From the NCBI GenBank assembly GCA_050257395.1, contig JBLMWU010000292.1:1-11679 (forward strand): 11,679 nt of DNA, in the 5' to 3' direction. Both the position numbers and the translations under genes were made by a program. The stretch's first letter is position 1. Each line of letters begins with the position of its first letter. Under the pieces are notes generated by a model, which was given only the letters and a program-made list of their open reading frames with translations, ran no database searches and was not told where the DNA came from. Positions 1-5,935 of this stretch are shown here, piece by piece. Origin of the DNA: JAIRTY01 sp050257395 (GTDB lineage: Bacteria; Actinomycetota; Actinomycetes; Streptosporangiales; Streptosporangiaceae).

Positions 1-86
1 CCCCCGCCGAGCACGCGGACGAGGCCGACTGCCTGGCCGGGGTGGAGGCGCTGGCTGCCGTGCTGGAGGAGCTGGCATGCCGCTGA
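1..86 (+). CDS. C-terminal end of an M20-family amidohydrolase (allantoate amidohydrolase / N-carbamoyl amidase type), partial
   Basis: Only the last 27 codons are present (in frame from position 3, stop TGA 84-86). The visible tail contains PAEHADEADCLAGVEAL followed by a short Leu/Ala/Glu-rich helix. This resembles the C-terminus of the Zn-dependent M20 hydantoinase/carbamoylase hydrolases, where a (S)PxEH stretch carries a conserved late histidine and a helix ends the catalytic domain. The gene overlaps the hutF start by 10 bases (77-86), so the two are probably translated together. From what I know of actinobacterial hut clusters, an 'allantoate amidohydrolase' is often found directly before hutF. 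It may act there on N-formylglutamate or a related hut intermediate, which is inference. The identification rests on a short tail and gene order only. Confidence 0.6.
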   Translation, partial: PAEHADEADCLAGVEALAAVLEELACR

Positions 87-1501
87 GCAGCCAGCCCCCG
101 GCCAGCGGGCCGCTGGCCGCCGGCCCGCCGCGCCGCTGGCACGCCGACCTGGCCTGGCTGCCCGGCCACGGGGTCCGCTCCGGGGTGCTCATCGAGGCGG
201 GCGGCGGGCTGTTCACCGCGGTGACCCCCGGCGTGCCCGCTGACCGGCTGCCCGCCGGGGTCACCCGGCTGGCCGGGCTGACCCTGCCCGGCCTGGCGAA
301 CGCCCACTCCCACGCGTTCCACCGCGCGCTGCGCGGGACGGTCCAGGTCGGGCGGGGAACGTTCTGGACCTGGCGGGAGCGGATGTACGAGCTGGCCGCG
401 CGGCTGGACCCGGACCGGTACCTGGCGCTGGCCCGGGCGGTGTACGCGGAGATGGCGCTGGCCGGCGTCACCTGCGTGGGCGAGTTCCACTACCTGCACC
501 ACGGCCCGGACGGCACCCCGTACGCGGACCCGAACGTGATGGGCCGGGCGCTGATCGAGGCGGCGGCGCAGGCGGGCATCCGGATCACCCTGCTGGACGC
601 GTGCTACCTGTCCGGCGGGCTGGCCCCCGGCGGCTCGCCGGAGCCGCTGACCGGGCCGCAGCTGCGGTTCGGCGACGGGGATGCCGCCCGGTGGGCGGAG
701 CGGGCCACCGCGCTCGGCCCGGACCCGCGCGGGCTGCTGTCGGCGCACGCCCGGGCAGGGGCGGCCATCCACTCGGTGCGGGCCGTGCCCCCGGGCCAGC
801 TGCATCCCCTCGTCGCCTGGTCGCACACGTATGGGGCGCCGCTGCACGTCCACCTGTCCGAGCAGCCCGCCGAGAACGACGCGTGCCTGGCGGCCTACCA
901 GGTCACGCCCGCCCGGCTGCTGGAGCAGGCCGGGGCGCTCGGGCCGCGCAGCACCGCGGTGCACGCCACCCACCTGACCATGCCTGACATCAGCCTGCTG
1001 GGCGAGACCCGGACCGCGGTGTGCCTGTGCCCCACCACCGAAGCCGACCTGGCGGACGGCATCGGGCCCGCCCGCGCGCTGGCGTCCGCGGGCTGCCCGC
1101 TGACCCTGGGCAGCGACAGCCAGGCCGTGATCGACCTGCTGGAGGAGGCCCGGCGGGTGGAGCTGGGGGAGCGGCTGCGGTCCGGGCAGCGGGGCCACTT
1201 CCGGGCGGCCGAGCTGGCCAGCGCCGCCACCGTGGCCGGGCACGCCTGCCTCGGCTGGCCGGACGCGGGTGAGATCGTGCCCGGCGCCCTGGCCGACCTG
1301 GTCACCGTGAGCCTGGACAGCCCGCGGCTGGCGGGCACGGCGCCGGACCGGGCACTGGAGTCGGTGATCTTCGCCGGGACCGCCGCGGACGTGCGGAACG
1401 TGGTGGTGGCGGGCCGGGACGTGGTCGCCGGGGGCCGCCACCTGCTGGTGGACGACGTCCCCGCGGCGCTGGCCGCCGCGATCCGGCCGCTGATGCCCTA
1501 G
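77..1501 (+). CDS. hutF: Formimidoylglutamate deiminase (HutF)
   Basis: Hydrolyses N-formimino-L-glutamate to N-formyl-L-glutamate and ammonia, the fourth step of the five-step histidine degradation route; cytoplasmic, amidohydrolase superfamily. The 474 residues fit the family. The metal-binding HxH is in NAHSHAFHRALRG (H77, H79). HVHLSEQPAEN gives the third metal histidine H259 and catalytic E262, HATHLT carries H296/H299, and GSDSQ carries the metal/catalytic D347. The N-terminal ~60 and C-terminal ~80 residues form the usual beta-sandwich. The ATG at 77 overlaps the end of the preceding hydrolase gene, and no better start is seen. The gene ends 5 bases from the convergent MarR stop codon. 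hutI, normally a close neighbour, lies about 1.6 kb further on past two unrelated genes. Confidence 0.95.
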   Translation: MPLSSQPPASGPLAAGPPRRWHADLAWLPGHGVRSGVLIEAGGGLFTAVTPGVPADRLPAGVTRLAGLTLPGLANAHSHAFHRALRGTVQVGRGTFWTWRERMYELAARLDPDRYLALARAVYAEMALAGVTCVGEFHYLHHGPDGTPYADPNVMGRALIEAAAQAGIRITLLDACYLSGGLAPGGSPEPLTGPQLRFGDGDAARWAERATALGPDPRGLLSAHARAGAAIHSVRAVPPGQLHPLVAWSHTYGAPLHVHLSEQPAENDACLAAYQVTPARLLEQAGALGPRSTAVHATHLTMPDISLLGETRTAVCLCPTTEADLADGIGPARALASAGCPLTLGSDSQAVIDLLEEARRVELGERLRSGQRGHFRAAELASAATVAGHACLGWPDAGEIVPGALADLVTVSLDSPRLAGTAPDRALESVIFAGTAADVRNVVVAGRDVVAGGRHLLVDDVPAALAAAIRPLMP

Positions 1502-1506
1502 CCGCC

Positions 1507-1989
1507 TTACCCGGGGCCGGCGTTACCCGGGCCGGCGCGCAGCCGGGTGCGGGCGGCGGCGAGGCCGTCCGCCAGGGCGGTGAGCTGGGCCGGGCTGAGG
1601 GCGTCGATGAGGGAGCGGCGGACCAGCCGGACGTGGCCGGGCGCCGCCCGCTCCAGCGCCGCCCGCCCGGCCGGGGTGAGCACCGCGAGCACGCCCCGGT
1701 CGTCGCCGGGGCACTTCTCCCGAACCACCAGGCCGGTCTTCTCGAGCTGGGAGACCTGGTAGGTGAGCCCGCTGCGGGACACCACGATCACGTCGGCGAG
1801 CTCACTCATCCGCAGCTGCCCCCCGGGCGCGGCGGCGAGCCGGTTCAGCACCTCGAACTGCGCGTGGGAGATGCCGGCGTCCTGCCGCAGCTGCTGTTCG
1901 ATGGCCCGGTCCAGCAGGTGGCTGACCTCCAGGAAGGCGAGCCAGGCCGCCATCTCGGCCTGGTTCAGCCACGGCGCGCTGTCGTCCAC
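1507..1989 (-). CDS. MarR-family transcriptional regulator
   Basis: Dimeric winged-helix regulator of 160 residues, a normal MarR length. Helices at ~15-55 form the start of the dimerisation region, with FEVLNRLAAAPGGQLRMSEL leading into the helix-turn-helix. The recognition helix is about residues 71-84 (SRSGLTYQVSQLEKTG). The wing at ~87-103 contains the typical DDRG (D96-G99) and the following LTPAGR. A single cysteine (C93) precedes the wing; many MarR proteins sense oxidants or phenols, but a role for it is not shown. The start is GTG (1987-1989). It is divergent from the dioxygenase at 2161, and the gap contains two related TTGAA/TTCAA-type dyads, so the likely job is repression of itself and that gene. 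It converges on hutF with a 5-base gap. The ligand is unknown; phenolics are an inference from the neighbour. Confidence 0.93.
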   Translation of the reverse strand: MDDSAPWLNQAEMAAWLAFLEVSHLLDRAIEQQLRQDAGISHAQFEVLNRLAAAPGGQLRMSELADVIVVSRSGLTYQVSQLEKTGLVVREKCPGDDRGVLAVLTPAGRAALERAAPGHVRLVRRSLIDALSPAQLTALADGLAAARTRLRAGPGNAGPG

Positions 1990-2008
1990 CGGGCCAGCCT
2001 ACCCAGGT

Positions 2009-2024
2009 GGTTCAAAATCGAATG
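2009..2024. promoter_or_regulatory. Candidate MarR operator, marR-proximal copy
   Basis: GGTTCAAAATCGAATG contains an imperfect dyad (TTC...GAA). Its reverse complement matches the better dyad at 2048-2063 at 10 of 16 positions (shared TT-GA-TT-GAAC core). It lies 20 bases upstream of the marR start, a good place for autoregulation. Assignment is by position and similarity only. Confidence 0.3.
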
Positions 2025-2047
2025 AGCTTGCCGTGGCAGGGGAATGT

Positions 2048-2063
2048 AGTTTGAATTGGAACT
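2048..2063. promoter_or_regulatory. Candidate MarR operator, dioxygenase-proximal copy
   Basis: AGTTTGAATTGGAACT is an imperfect palindrome (AGTT..AATT..AACT, 12 of 16 positions symmetric) in the marR/dioxygenase gap. Size and AT-rich character fit MarR-dimer sites. The gap around it is clearly less GC-rich than the flanking genes. Its centre is 39 bases from that of the copy at 2009-2024. No clean -35/-10 pair could be fixed; TACGGT at 2092-2097 is a possible -10 for the dioxygenase. Confidence 0.45.
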
Positions 2064-2144
2064 GTTGTCCCGGCGTGAGCTGGGCGCCCGCTACGGTGCG
2101 CTCAGCCGCCGAGACACCAGACCAGCCAGCCCGTCCCGGGCAGC

Positions 2145-2150
2145 AGGAGG
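2145..2150 (+). promoter_or_regulatory. Shine-Dalgarno AGGAGG that fixes the dioxygenase start
   Basis: A full AGGAGG ends 10 bases before the ATG at 2161. The frame stays open upstream to 2056, but that extension runs through the operator-like dyad and has no ribosome site or family similarity. The downstream ATG is therefore the start. Confidence 0.7.
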
Positions 2151-2160
2151 ATTGAGCGCC

Positions 2161-2982
2161 ATGGCCGGCATCACCACCCCCCAGCAGGGCCCCGCCCCGG
2201 CGGGCAGCGGCGACCCCGGCCGGATGCCCGCGATCTACCTCGGCCACGGCGCCCCGCCGCTCGCCGACGACGAGCTGTGGACCCGGCAGCTGGCGGACTG
2301 GGCGCGGGCGCTGCCCCGGCCGTCCGCGGTGCTGATGGTGTCCGCGCACTGGGAGTCCGCGCCGCTGGCGATCGGGGCCACCGGGACGGTGCCGCTCGTC
2401 TATGACTTCTGGGGCTTCCCCGAGCACTACTACCAGGTGACCTACCCGGCGCCGGGGGCGCCGCAGCTCGCTGACGACGTGCGCAAGCTGCTGCGCTCAG
2501 CGGGCACGCCGGTGCAGGACATCCCGGACCGGGGCCTGGACCACGGCGCCTACGTGCCGCTCAAGGAGATGTACCCGGACGCCGACGTGCCGGTGCTGCA
2601 GATCTCGCTGCCCACCCTGGACCCCGCGGGCCTGTTCGAGGTCGGCCGCAAGCTGGCCCCGCTGCGCGATCAGGGCGTGCTGATCGTGGGCAGCGGGTTC
2701 TTCACCCACAACCTGCGGGCCATCAGCATGGACGGCCGGGTGCACCCGGTGATGGCCGAGTTCGACCACTGGGGGCGGGAAGCGCTCAGCCGGGGCGACC
2801 TGGACGCGCTGCTGGACTTCGAGCACAAGGCCCCGTCCGCCCGGCTGGTGCACCCGCGGACCGAGCACTTCGCGCCGCTGTTCGTCACCCTGGGCGCGGC
2901 CGCCGGCCAGGTGGACGGCGTGCGGACCGTGATCGACGGCTTCTGGCTCGGCATGGCCAAGCGCTCCATCCAGCTCGGCTGA
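2161..2982 (+). CDS. DODA/LigB-type extradiol ring-cleavage dioxygenase family protein
   Basis: Member of the class III extradiol dioxygenase (LigB superfamily) group that includes plant 4,5-DOPA dioxygenase and E. coli YgiD; these open catechol-type rings with a non-haem metal. The 273 residues match the single-domain family. Conserved histidines are visible in order: H29 in YLGHGAPP, H63 in VSAHWES, H128 in DHGAYVPL, H183 in GFFTHNLR and H236 in TEHFAPLF. H29, H63 and H236 are the expected metal ligands, with H128 and H183 near the active site. DFWGFPEHYY is also family-typical. The start is set by an AGGAGG. It is divergent from a MarR regulator and sits between hutF and hutI, yet has no known histidine-pathway role. 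The natural substrate cannot be told; detoxification of a catechol under MarR control is inference. Confidence 0.9.
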   Translation: MAGITTPQQGPAPAGSGDPGRMPAIYLGHGAPPLADDELWTRQLADWARALPRPSAVLMVSAHWESAPLAIGATGTVPLVYDFWGFPEHYYQVTYPAPGAPQLADDVRKLLRSAGTPVQDIPDRGLDHGAYVPLKEMYPDADVPVLQISLPTLDPAGLFEVGRKLAPLRDQGVLIVGSGFFTHNLRAISMDGRVHPVMAEFDHWGREALSRGDLDALLDFEHKAPSARLVHPRTEHFAPLFVTLGAAAGQVDGVRTVIDGFWLGMAKRSIQLG

Positions 2983-2994
2983 CCGCCGCCCGCT

Positions 2995-3047
2995 CATGAT
3001 CGTGAAGGATCGTCAGTCACGACGACTGAGAATCCTTCACGATCATG
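2995..3047. repeat. 53-nt stem-loop, perfect 16-bp inverted repeat
   Basis: The arms CATGATCGTGAAGGAT (2995-3010) and its exact reverse complement (3032-3047) are followed inwards by a 2x2 internal mismatch. A second 6-bp stem (TCAGTC/GACTGA, 3013-3018/3024-3029) closes on a 5-base loop. It begins 13 bases after the dioxygenase stop and ends 51 bases before hutI. It could end dioxygenase transcription, but the stem is unusually AT-rich for this DNA and no T-run follows. A dispersed palindromic (REP/MITE-like) element is the main alternative. Confidence 0.88.
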
Positions 3048-3083
3048 GGAAACACTGGGTCACGGATGCTGGGCTGCCCCGGC

Positions 3084-3089
3084 TACGGT
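3084..3089 (+). promoter_or_regulatory. Possible -10 element of hutI (leaderless-type start)
   Basis: TACGGT fits the actinobacterial TAnnnT -10 and ends 8 bases before the hutI ATG, the spacing of leaderless transcripts. No clear -35 is seen. GAGG at 3090-3093 could instead serve as a close Shine-Dalgarno. A separate hutI promoter would make sense because two foreign genes split it from hutF. Confidence 0.3.
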
Positions 3090-3097
3090 GAGGTGGC

Positions 3098-4288
3098 ATG
3101 AGCACGCTGATCACCGGCATCGGTGAGCTCGTCACCAACGAGCCGGCTGACGGGTCCGGGCCTGGCCCGTACTCGGCCCGCACCGATGCGGCGCTGGTGA
3201 TCGACGGCGGGGTGGTGGCCTGGACCGGGCCGGCCGGCCGGGCGCCCGCCGCCGACGAGCGGGTGGACGCCGGGGGCCGGGCGGTGCTGCCCGGGTTCGC
3301 CGACTCGCACGCGCACCTGGTGTTCGCGGGCGAGCGCAGCGCCGAGTTCGCCGCCCGGATGGCCGGGCAGCCCTACCAGGCCGGCGGCATCCGCAGCACC
3401 GTCGCCGCCACCCGGGCGGCCACCGACGGCCAGCTGCGGGCCGGCCTGCACCGGCTGGCCCGGGAGATGCTCGGGCAGGGCACCACCACGCTGGAGTGCA
3501 AGTCCGGCTACGGGCTCACCGTGGAGTCCGAGCGGCGCAGCGTCGTGCTGGCCCGGGAGGTCACCCCGGAGGTGACATACCTGGGCGCGCATGTGGTGCC
3601 GCCGGAGTTCGCGGGCGATCCCGGCGGTTACGTGGACCTGGTGTGCGGGCCGATGCTGGCAGCGTGCGCGCCGCATGCGCGGTGGGTGGACGTGTTCGTG
3701 GAGGAGGGGGCGTTCGGCGCGGACCAGGCGGCCGCGGTACTGGCGGCCGGCCGGGCGGCCGGGCTGGTGCCCCGGGTGCACGCGAACCAGCTCGGGCCGG
3801 GCCCCGGGGTCAGGCTCGCGGTCGAGCACGGGGCCGCGTCCGCCGATCACTGCACCTACCTGACCGATGCGGACGTGGACGCGCTCGCCGCCGCGCCGAC
3901 GGTGGCCACGCTGCTGCCGGGAGTCGAGTTCTCCACCCGGCAGCCCTACCCGGACGCACGGCGGCTGCTCGCCGCGGGCGTGACCGTGGCGCTTGCGACC
4001 GACTGCAACCCTGGCTCGTGCTTCACCTCCAGCATGCCGCTGTGCATCGCGCTGGCAGTCCGTGAGCTGCGGATGACCACGCAGGAGGCGGTGTGGGCGG
4101 CGACCGCGGGCGGCGCCAGAGCGCTGCTGCGCGACGATATCGGGCACCTTGGCGTGGGCGCCCGCGCCGACCTCGTGCTGCTGGACGCGCCGTCGCACGC
4201 CTACCTGGCGTACCGGCCGGGGGTGCCGCTCATCGCGGCGGTCTGGCGGGACGGGGAGCTGGCCGCCGGGAGCCCGCCGGGCGGCTGA
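3098..4288 (+). CDS. hutI: Imidazolonepropionase (HutI)
   Basis: Hydrolyses 4-imidazolone-5-propanoate to N-formimino-L-glutamate, the third step of histidine degradation and the substrate source for HutF; cytoplasmic metal-dependent amidohydrolase. The 396 residues are a normal length. Motifs in order: PGFADSHAHLVFAGER with metal ligands H71 and H73; the substrate-loop motif TTLECKSGYGLT (E133, K135); H165 in LGAHVVPPE; H228 in VHANQL; H251 in SADHCTY; and D302 in ATDCNPGS. All expected catalytic residues are present. The start ATG follows GGTGAGGTGGC and gives the usual short N-terminal beta-domain. It is the last gene before a strong terminator at 4399-4435, so it ends the hut transcription unit. 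The interruption between hutF and hutI is the only unusual point. Confidence 0.96.
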   Translation: MSTLITGIGELVTNEPADGSGPGPYSARTDAALVIDGGVVAWTGPAGRAPAADERVDAGGRAVLPGFADSHAHLVFAGERSAEFAARMAGQPYQAGGIRSTVAATRAATDGQLRAGLHRLAREMLGQGTTTLECKSGYGLTVESERRSVVLAREVTPEVTYLGAHVVPPEFAGDPGGYVDLVCGPMLAACAPHARWVDVFVEEGAFGADQAAAVLAAGRAAGLVPRVHANQLGPGPGVRLAVEHGAASADHCTYLTDADVDALAAAPTVATLLPGVEFSTRQPYPDARRLLAAGVTVALATDCNPGSCFTSSMPLCIALAVRELRMTTQEAVWAATAGGARALLRDDIGHLGVGARADLVLLDAPSHAYLAYRPGVPLIAAVWRDGELAAGSPPGG

Positions 4289-4398
4289 CGCGCCCGGGAG
4301 CAGCATGCCGGATGCAACCCGAATGTCCCGGGAGCCACGGCGTGTCGCGATGGATACGGCCCAGATACCTGGGCACAATTACCGCCAGGCAGAATGAA

Positions 4399-4435
4399 CA
4401 AGGCCCCCTCCATGTATGAGATGGAGGGGGCCTTG
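4399..4435 (+). terminator. Factor-independent-type terminator after hutI
   Basis: A perfect 15-bp inverted repeat (4399-4413 and 4421-4435; arm CAAGGCCCCCTCCAT) with a 7-base loop GTATGAG, 110 bases past the hutI stop. The T-run is missing, which is common in high-GC actinobacteria. Being symmetric it could also stop transcription from the minus strand. The stem merges directly with the first unit of the hairpin array that follows. Confidence 0.8.
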
Positions 4436-4764
4436 CCGGTTTCCCGGCACCGTCCTGCCAGCTGGGCCCCGGCAGTCCCGCGAGCGTCCAAGCGGTCCAA
4501 TCGGTCGGCCCCGGTGTTCCTGCCAGCGTCCAGACAGTCCCACCAGTCACCTCCGGCGGCTCTGCCAGCGTCCTGACAGCCCCACCGATGGCCCTGACAG
4601 TCCCACCAGCGTCCTGGCGGTTCTGCCAGCTGGCCCCGGCAGTTTCGCCGGTTGCCCGGCAATCCCACCGGCGTGGCCCGAACGGTCCCGCCGGTTGCCC
4701 GGCGGTTCCGCTGGTGTCCAGCAGTCCTGCCAGTTTCCTGGCATTTCCGCCGGTCACCCCGGCA
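4434..4764. repeat. Tandem array of about 16 hairpin-forming 19-23 bp units
   Basis: Units follow head to tail with approximate consensus GTCCYGCCAGCGTCCYGGCA. Boundaries begin at 4434, 4452, 4475, 4495, 4517, 4537, 4559, 4579, 4600, 4620, 4642, 4662, 4685, 4705, 4724 and 4744. Most units hold a short inverted repeat around a 3-6 base loop, for example TGCCGG-TTTC-CCGGCA (4434-4449), GCCGG-TTGC-CCGGC (4647-4660), GCTGG-TGT-CCAGC (4710-4722) and TGCCAG-TTTC-CTGGCA (4728-4743). Arms change together, so pairing is kept while sequence drifts. Unit lengths of 19, 20, 21, 22 and 23 break any reading frame, which argues against coding on either strand. It lies between the hut terminator and a convergent gene. 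Function is unknown; a minisatellite, a DNA-hairpin or protein-binding array, or an RNA scaffold are all possible. Confidence 0.85.
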
Positions 4765-4940
4765 ATCCAGTGTCGTTCCACCCCGCCAGGCCCGGGGACC
4801 CGCCAAACCCTCCGGTCACCCGGCTGATCCGGCGTCCGGGGTTTCCCCCGGCGGCCCCGCTTCCAGCGGTAGAGGAATTTTTACGCCCCCCTGGGCGAGG
4901 TGCACAAGAGGTTCCAGCCAGCAATTTCAAGATTCTTTGG
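4765..4940. other. Non-coding spacer with degenerate repeat units and a less GC-rich stretch
   Basis: From 4765 to about 4865 the array decays into fragments that still show CCGGTCACCCGG-like pieces. From 4870 to 4940 the sequence is much richer in A and T than its surroundings (GGAATTTTTAC at 4874-4884, GCAATTTCAAGATTCTTTGG at 4921-4940). A small hairpin CGCCC-CCCT-GGGCG lies at 4884-4897. No gene with a start, ribosome site and family similarity was found here. Confidence 0.4.
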
Positions 4941-5037
4941 CCGTCCACAAGTCATCAACAGGCCAGGTGCCGTTATCCCCCGCTTTCCCCGGCTTGTCCA
5001 CCGCATCCTCCACAACAGTGTCCACAGGCTGCCCACA
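4941..5037 (+). other. Cluster of seven DnaA-box-like 9-mers, all in one direction
   Basis: Compared with the actinobacterial box TTGTCCACA or the general TTATCCACA, the sites are CCGTCCACA (4941), TCATCAACA (4952), TTATCCCCC (4973), TTGTCCACC (4994), TCCTCCACA (5006), GTGTCCACA (5018) and CTGCCCACA (5029). Two match 8 of 9 bases and the rest 7 of 9. Start-to-start distances are 11, 21, 21, 12, 12 and 11 bases, close to one or two helical turns, so all sites face roughly one side of the DNA. A less GC-rich stretch lies just before. No dnaA, dnaN, rpmH or rep gene is nearby, so this is not the usual chromosomal origin. It could be a DnaA-titration or regulatory cluster, or a drifted continuation of the array, which has a similar spacing of GTCC motifs. 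Confidence 0.35.
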
Positions 5038-5042
5038 GCCAC

Positions 5043-5057
5043 CCGGCTGGCAGCCGG
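5043..5057 (-). terminator. Small hairpin after the minus-strand MDMPI-like gene
   Basis: CCGGCT-GGC-AGCCGG is a perfect 6-bp stem with a 3-base loop, starting 14 bases past the stop codon of the minus-strand gene. It is short and has no T-run, so it is only a candidate terminator. Confidence 0.35.
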
Positions 5058-5071
5058 ACCGCGGGGACGGG

Positions 5072-5896
5072 CTACGGCCCGGTGATCAGCTGGCCGAATG
5101 CGAAGCCCAGCCACGGCTTGCGGCCGCCGGCAACCAGCTTCCCCCGGGCGATCTGGCCCCACTGCCCGGTGCGGCCGTAGCCCACCAGCAGGAAGGCCGC
5201 GGGATCAGCCGAGATCCAGCAGTCCGCGGCCAAGCCCGGCGGGCTGATCTCCGCCACGCCGTCGTCGATGGCGATCCGGTACCGCGGGCCGCCCCGCAGC
5301 CGCAGTTCGTAGCTGACATGCAGCCCGGCCGCCCGCCGTTGGTCCAGGTAGCCGGGCACCATGGCCATCACCCCGGCGATCACGTGGACCGCGTCCGGGC
5401 GGCTGATGGGCCATGGCACCCCCGCCGCCCGGGCGATGTCGTGACCGTGGACGACCAGCTCGCCCAGCAGCGCCGCGGCCATCGTTGGCGGCGTCATGGC
5501 CAGGCCGTTGCTGGTGCCGATGCGCTCGCCGGTGCCGAGCTCGCGAACGGCGGCGAGGAAGTCCTCCGCCGCCGGCACGACCAGGTCAGCCAGCCGGGAC
5601 AGGTCCCGTTCGGGGAACCGGGCCAGCTGCGCGGCGTTGGCGGCGGCCTGGCGCTGGGCGGCGGTCTCCCGGCCGGCGGACGCGAGCGGCGCCCCCGCGT
5701 CCCGCTCGCCGCGCGCGAACGCTGCGTAGTCCCTGAACTCGGCCACCATGTGCGCCGCGGTCTCGGCGGCTGTCCAGGTCAGGCCGGGAACCGCCGCCCC
5801 CGGCTGCCGCACGGTCCTGAGCAGGCCGGCGGTGCGGGCGGCCGCCTCCCGCAGCGCCCGGGTGGCAGGCAGCGACTCGATCGTTCCGCTTGTCAT
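5072..5896 (-). CDS. Maleylpyruvate isomerase family (mycothiol-dependent type) protein with C-terminal SCP2-like domain
   Basis: The 274 residues hold an N-terminal four-helix MDMPI/DinB-like domain (~10-160) and a C-terminal SCP2-like sterol-carrier fold (~185-274). The metal-binding set of this superfamily is visible: H49 in WTAAETAAHM, and E146 and H150 in LGELVVHGHDIA, which keeps the ExxxH spacing. The tail ADPAAFLLVGYGR...ARGKLVAGGRKPWLG is typical of actinobacterial proteins of this type. Relatives use mycothiol as thiol partner in isomerisation or transfer reactions; the substrate of this one cannot be predicted. The ATG is preceded by GAGGGAG (5899-5905). The gene is divergent from a TetR regulator and the shared gap holds two palindromic operators, so it is very likely the regulator's target. 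Confidence 0.85.
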   Translation of the reverse strand: MTSGTIESLPATRALREAAARTAGLLRTVRQPGAAVPGLTWTAAETAAHMVAEFRDYAAFARGERDAGAPLASAGRETAAQRQAAANAAQLARFPERDLSRLADLVVPAAEDFLAAVRELGTGERIGTSNGLAMTPPTMAAALLGELVVHGHDIARAAGVPWPISRPDAVHVIAGVMAMVPGYLDQRRAAGLHVSYELRLRGGPRYRIAIDDGVAEISPPGLAADCWISADPAAFLLVGYGRTGQWGQIARGKLVAGGRKPWLGFAFGQLITGP

Positions 5897-5935
5897 GGCT
5901 CCCTCGCAGCACTCTGTCCGGTGATGATGAATCTC

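Noticed and set aside
2056..2160. Longer N-terminus for the dioxygenase
   Set aside because: The extension crosses the operator-like dyad and the AGGAGG ribosome site that serves the ATG at 2161.
3083..4378. Long open frame on the minus strand opposite hutI
   Set aside because: Low-complexity composition and complete overlap with an unmistakable hutI; a shadow of codon bias.
4434..4764. CRISPR array
   Set aside because: Units are contiguous and variable with no unique spacers of constant length, and no cas gene is present.
4201..4806. Minus-strand frames across the repeat array with short repeated peptides
   Set aside because: Repetition comes from the DNA array; unit lengths are not multiples of three and no start with a ribosome site or conserved period is found.
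4870..5040. Chromosomal origin oriC
   Set aside because: DnaA-like sites exist but dnaA, dnaN and rpmH are absent, most boxes are only 7 of 9 matches, and the flanks are metabolic genes.
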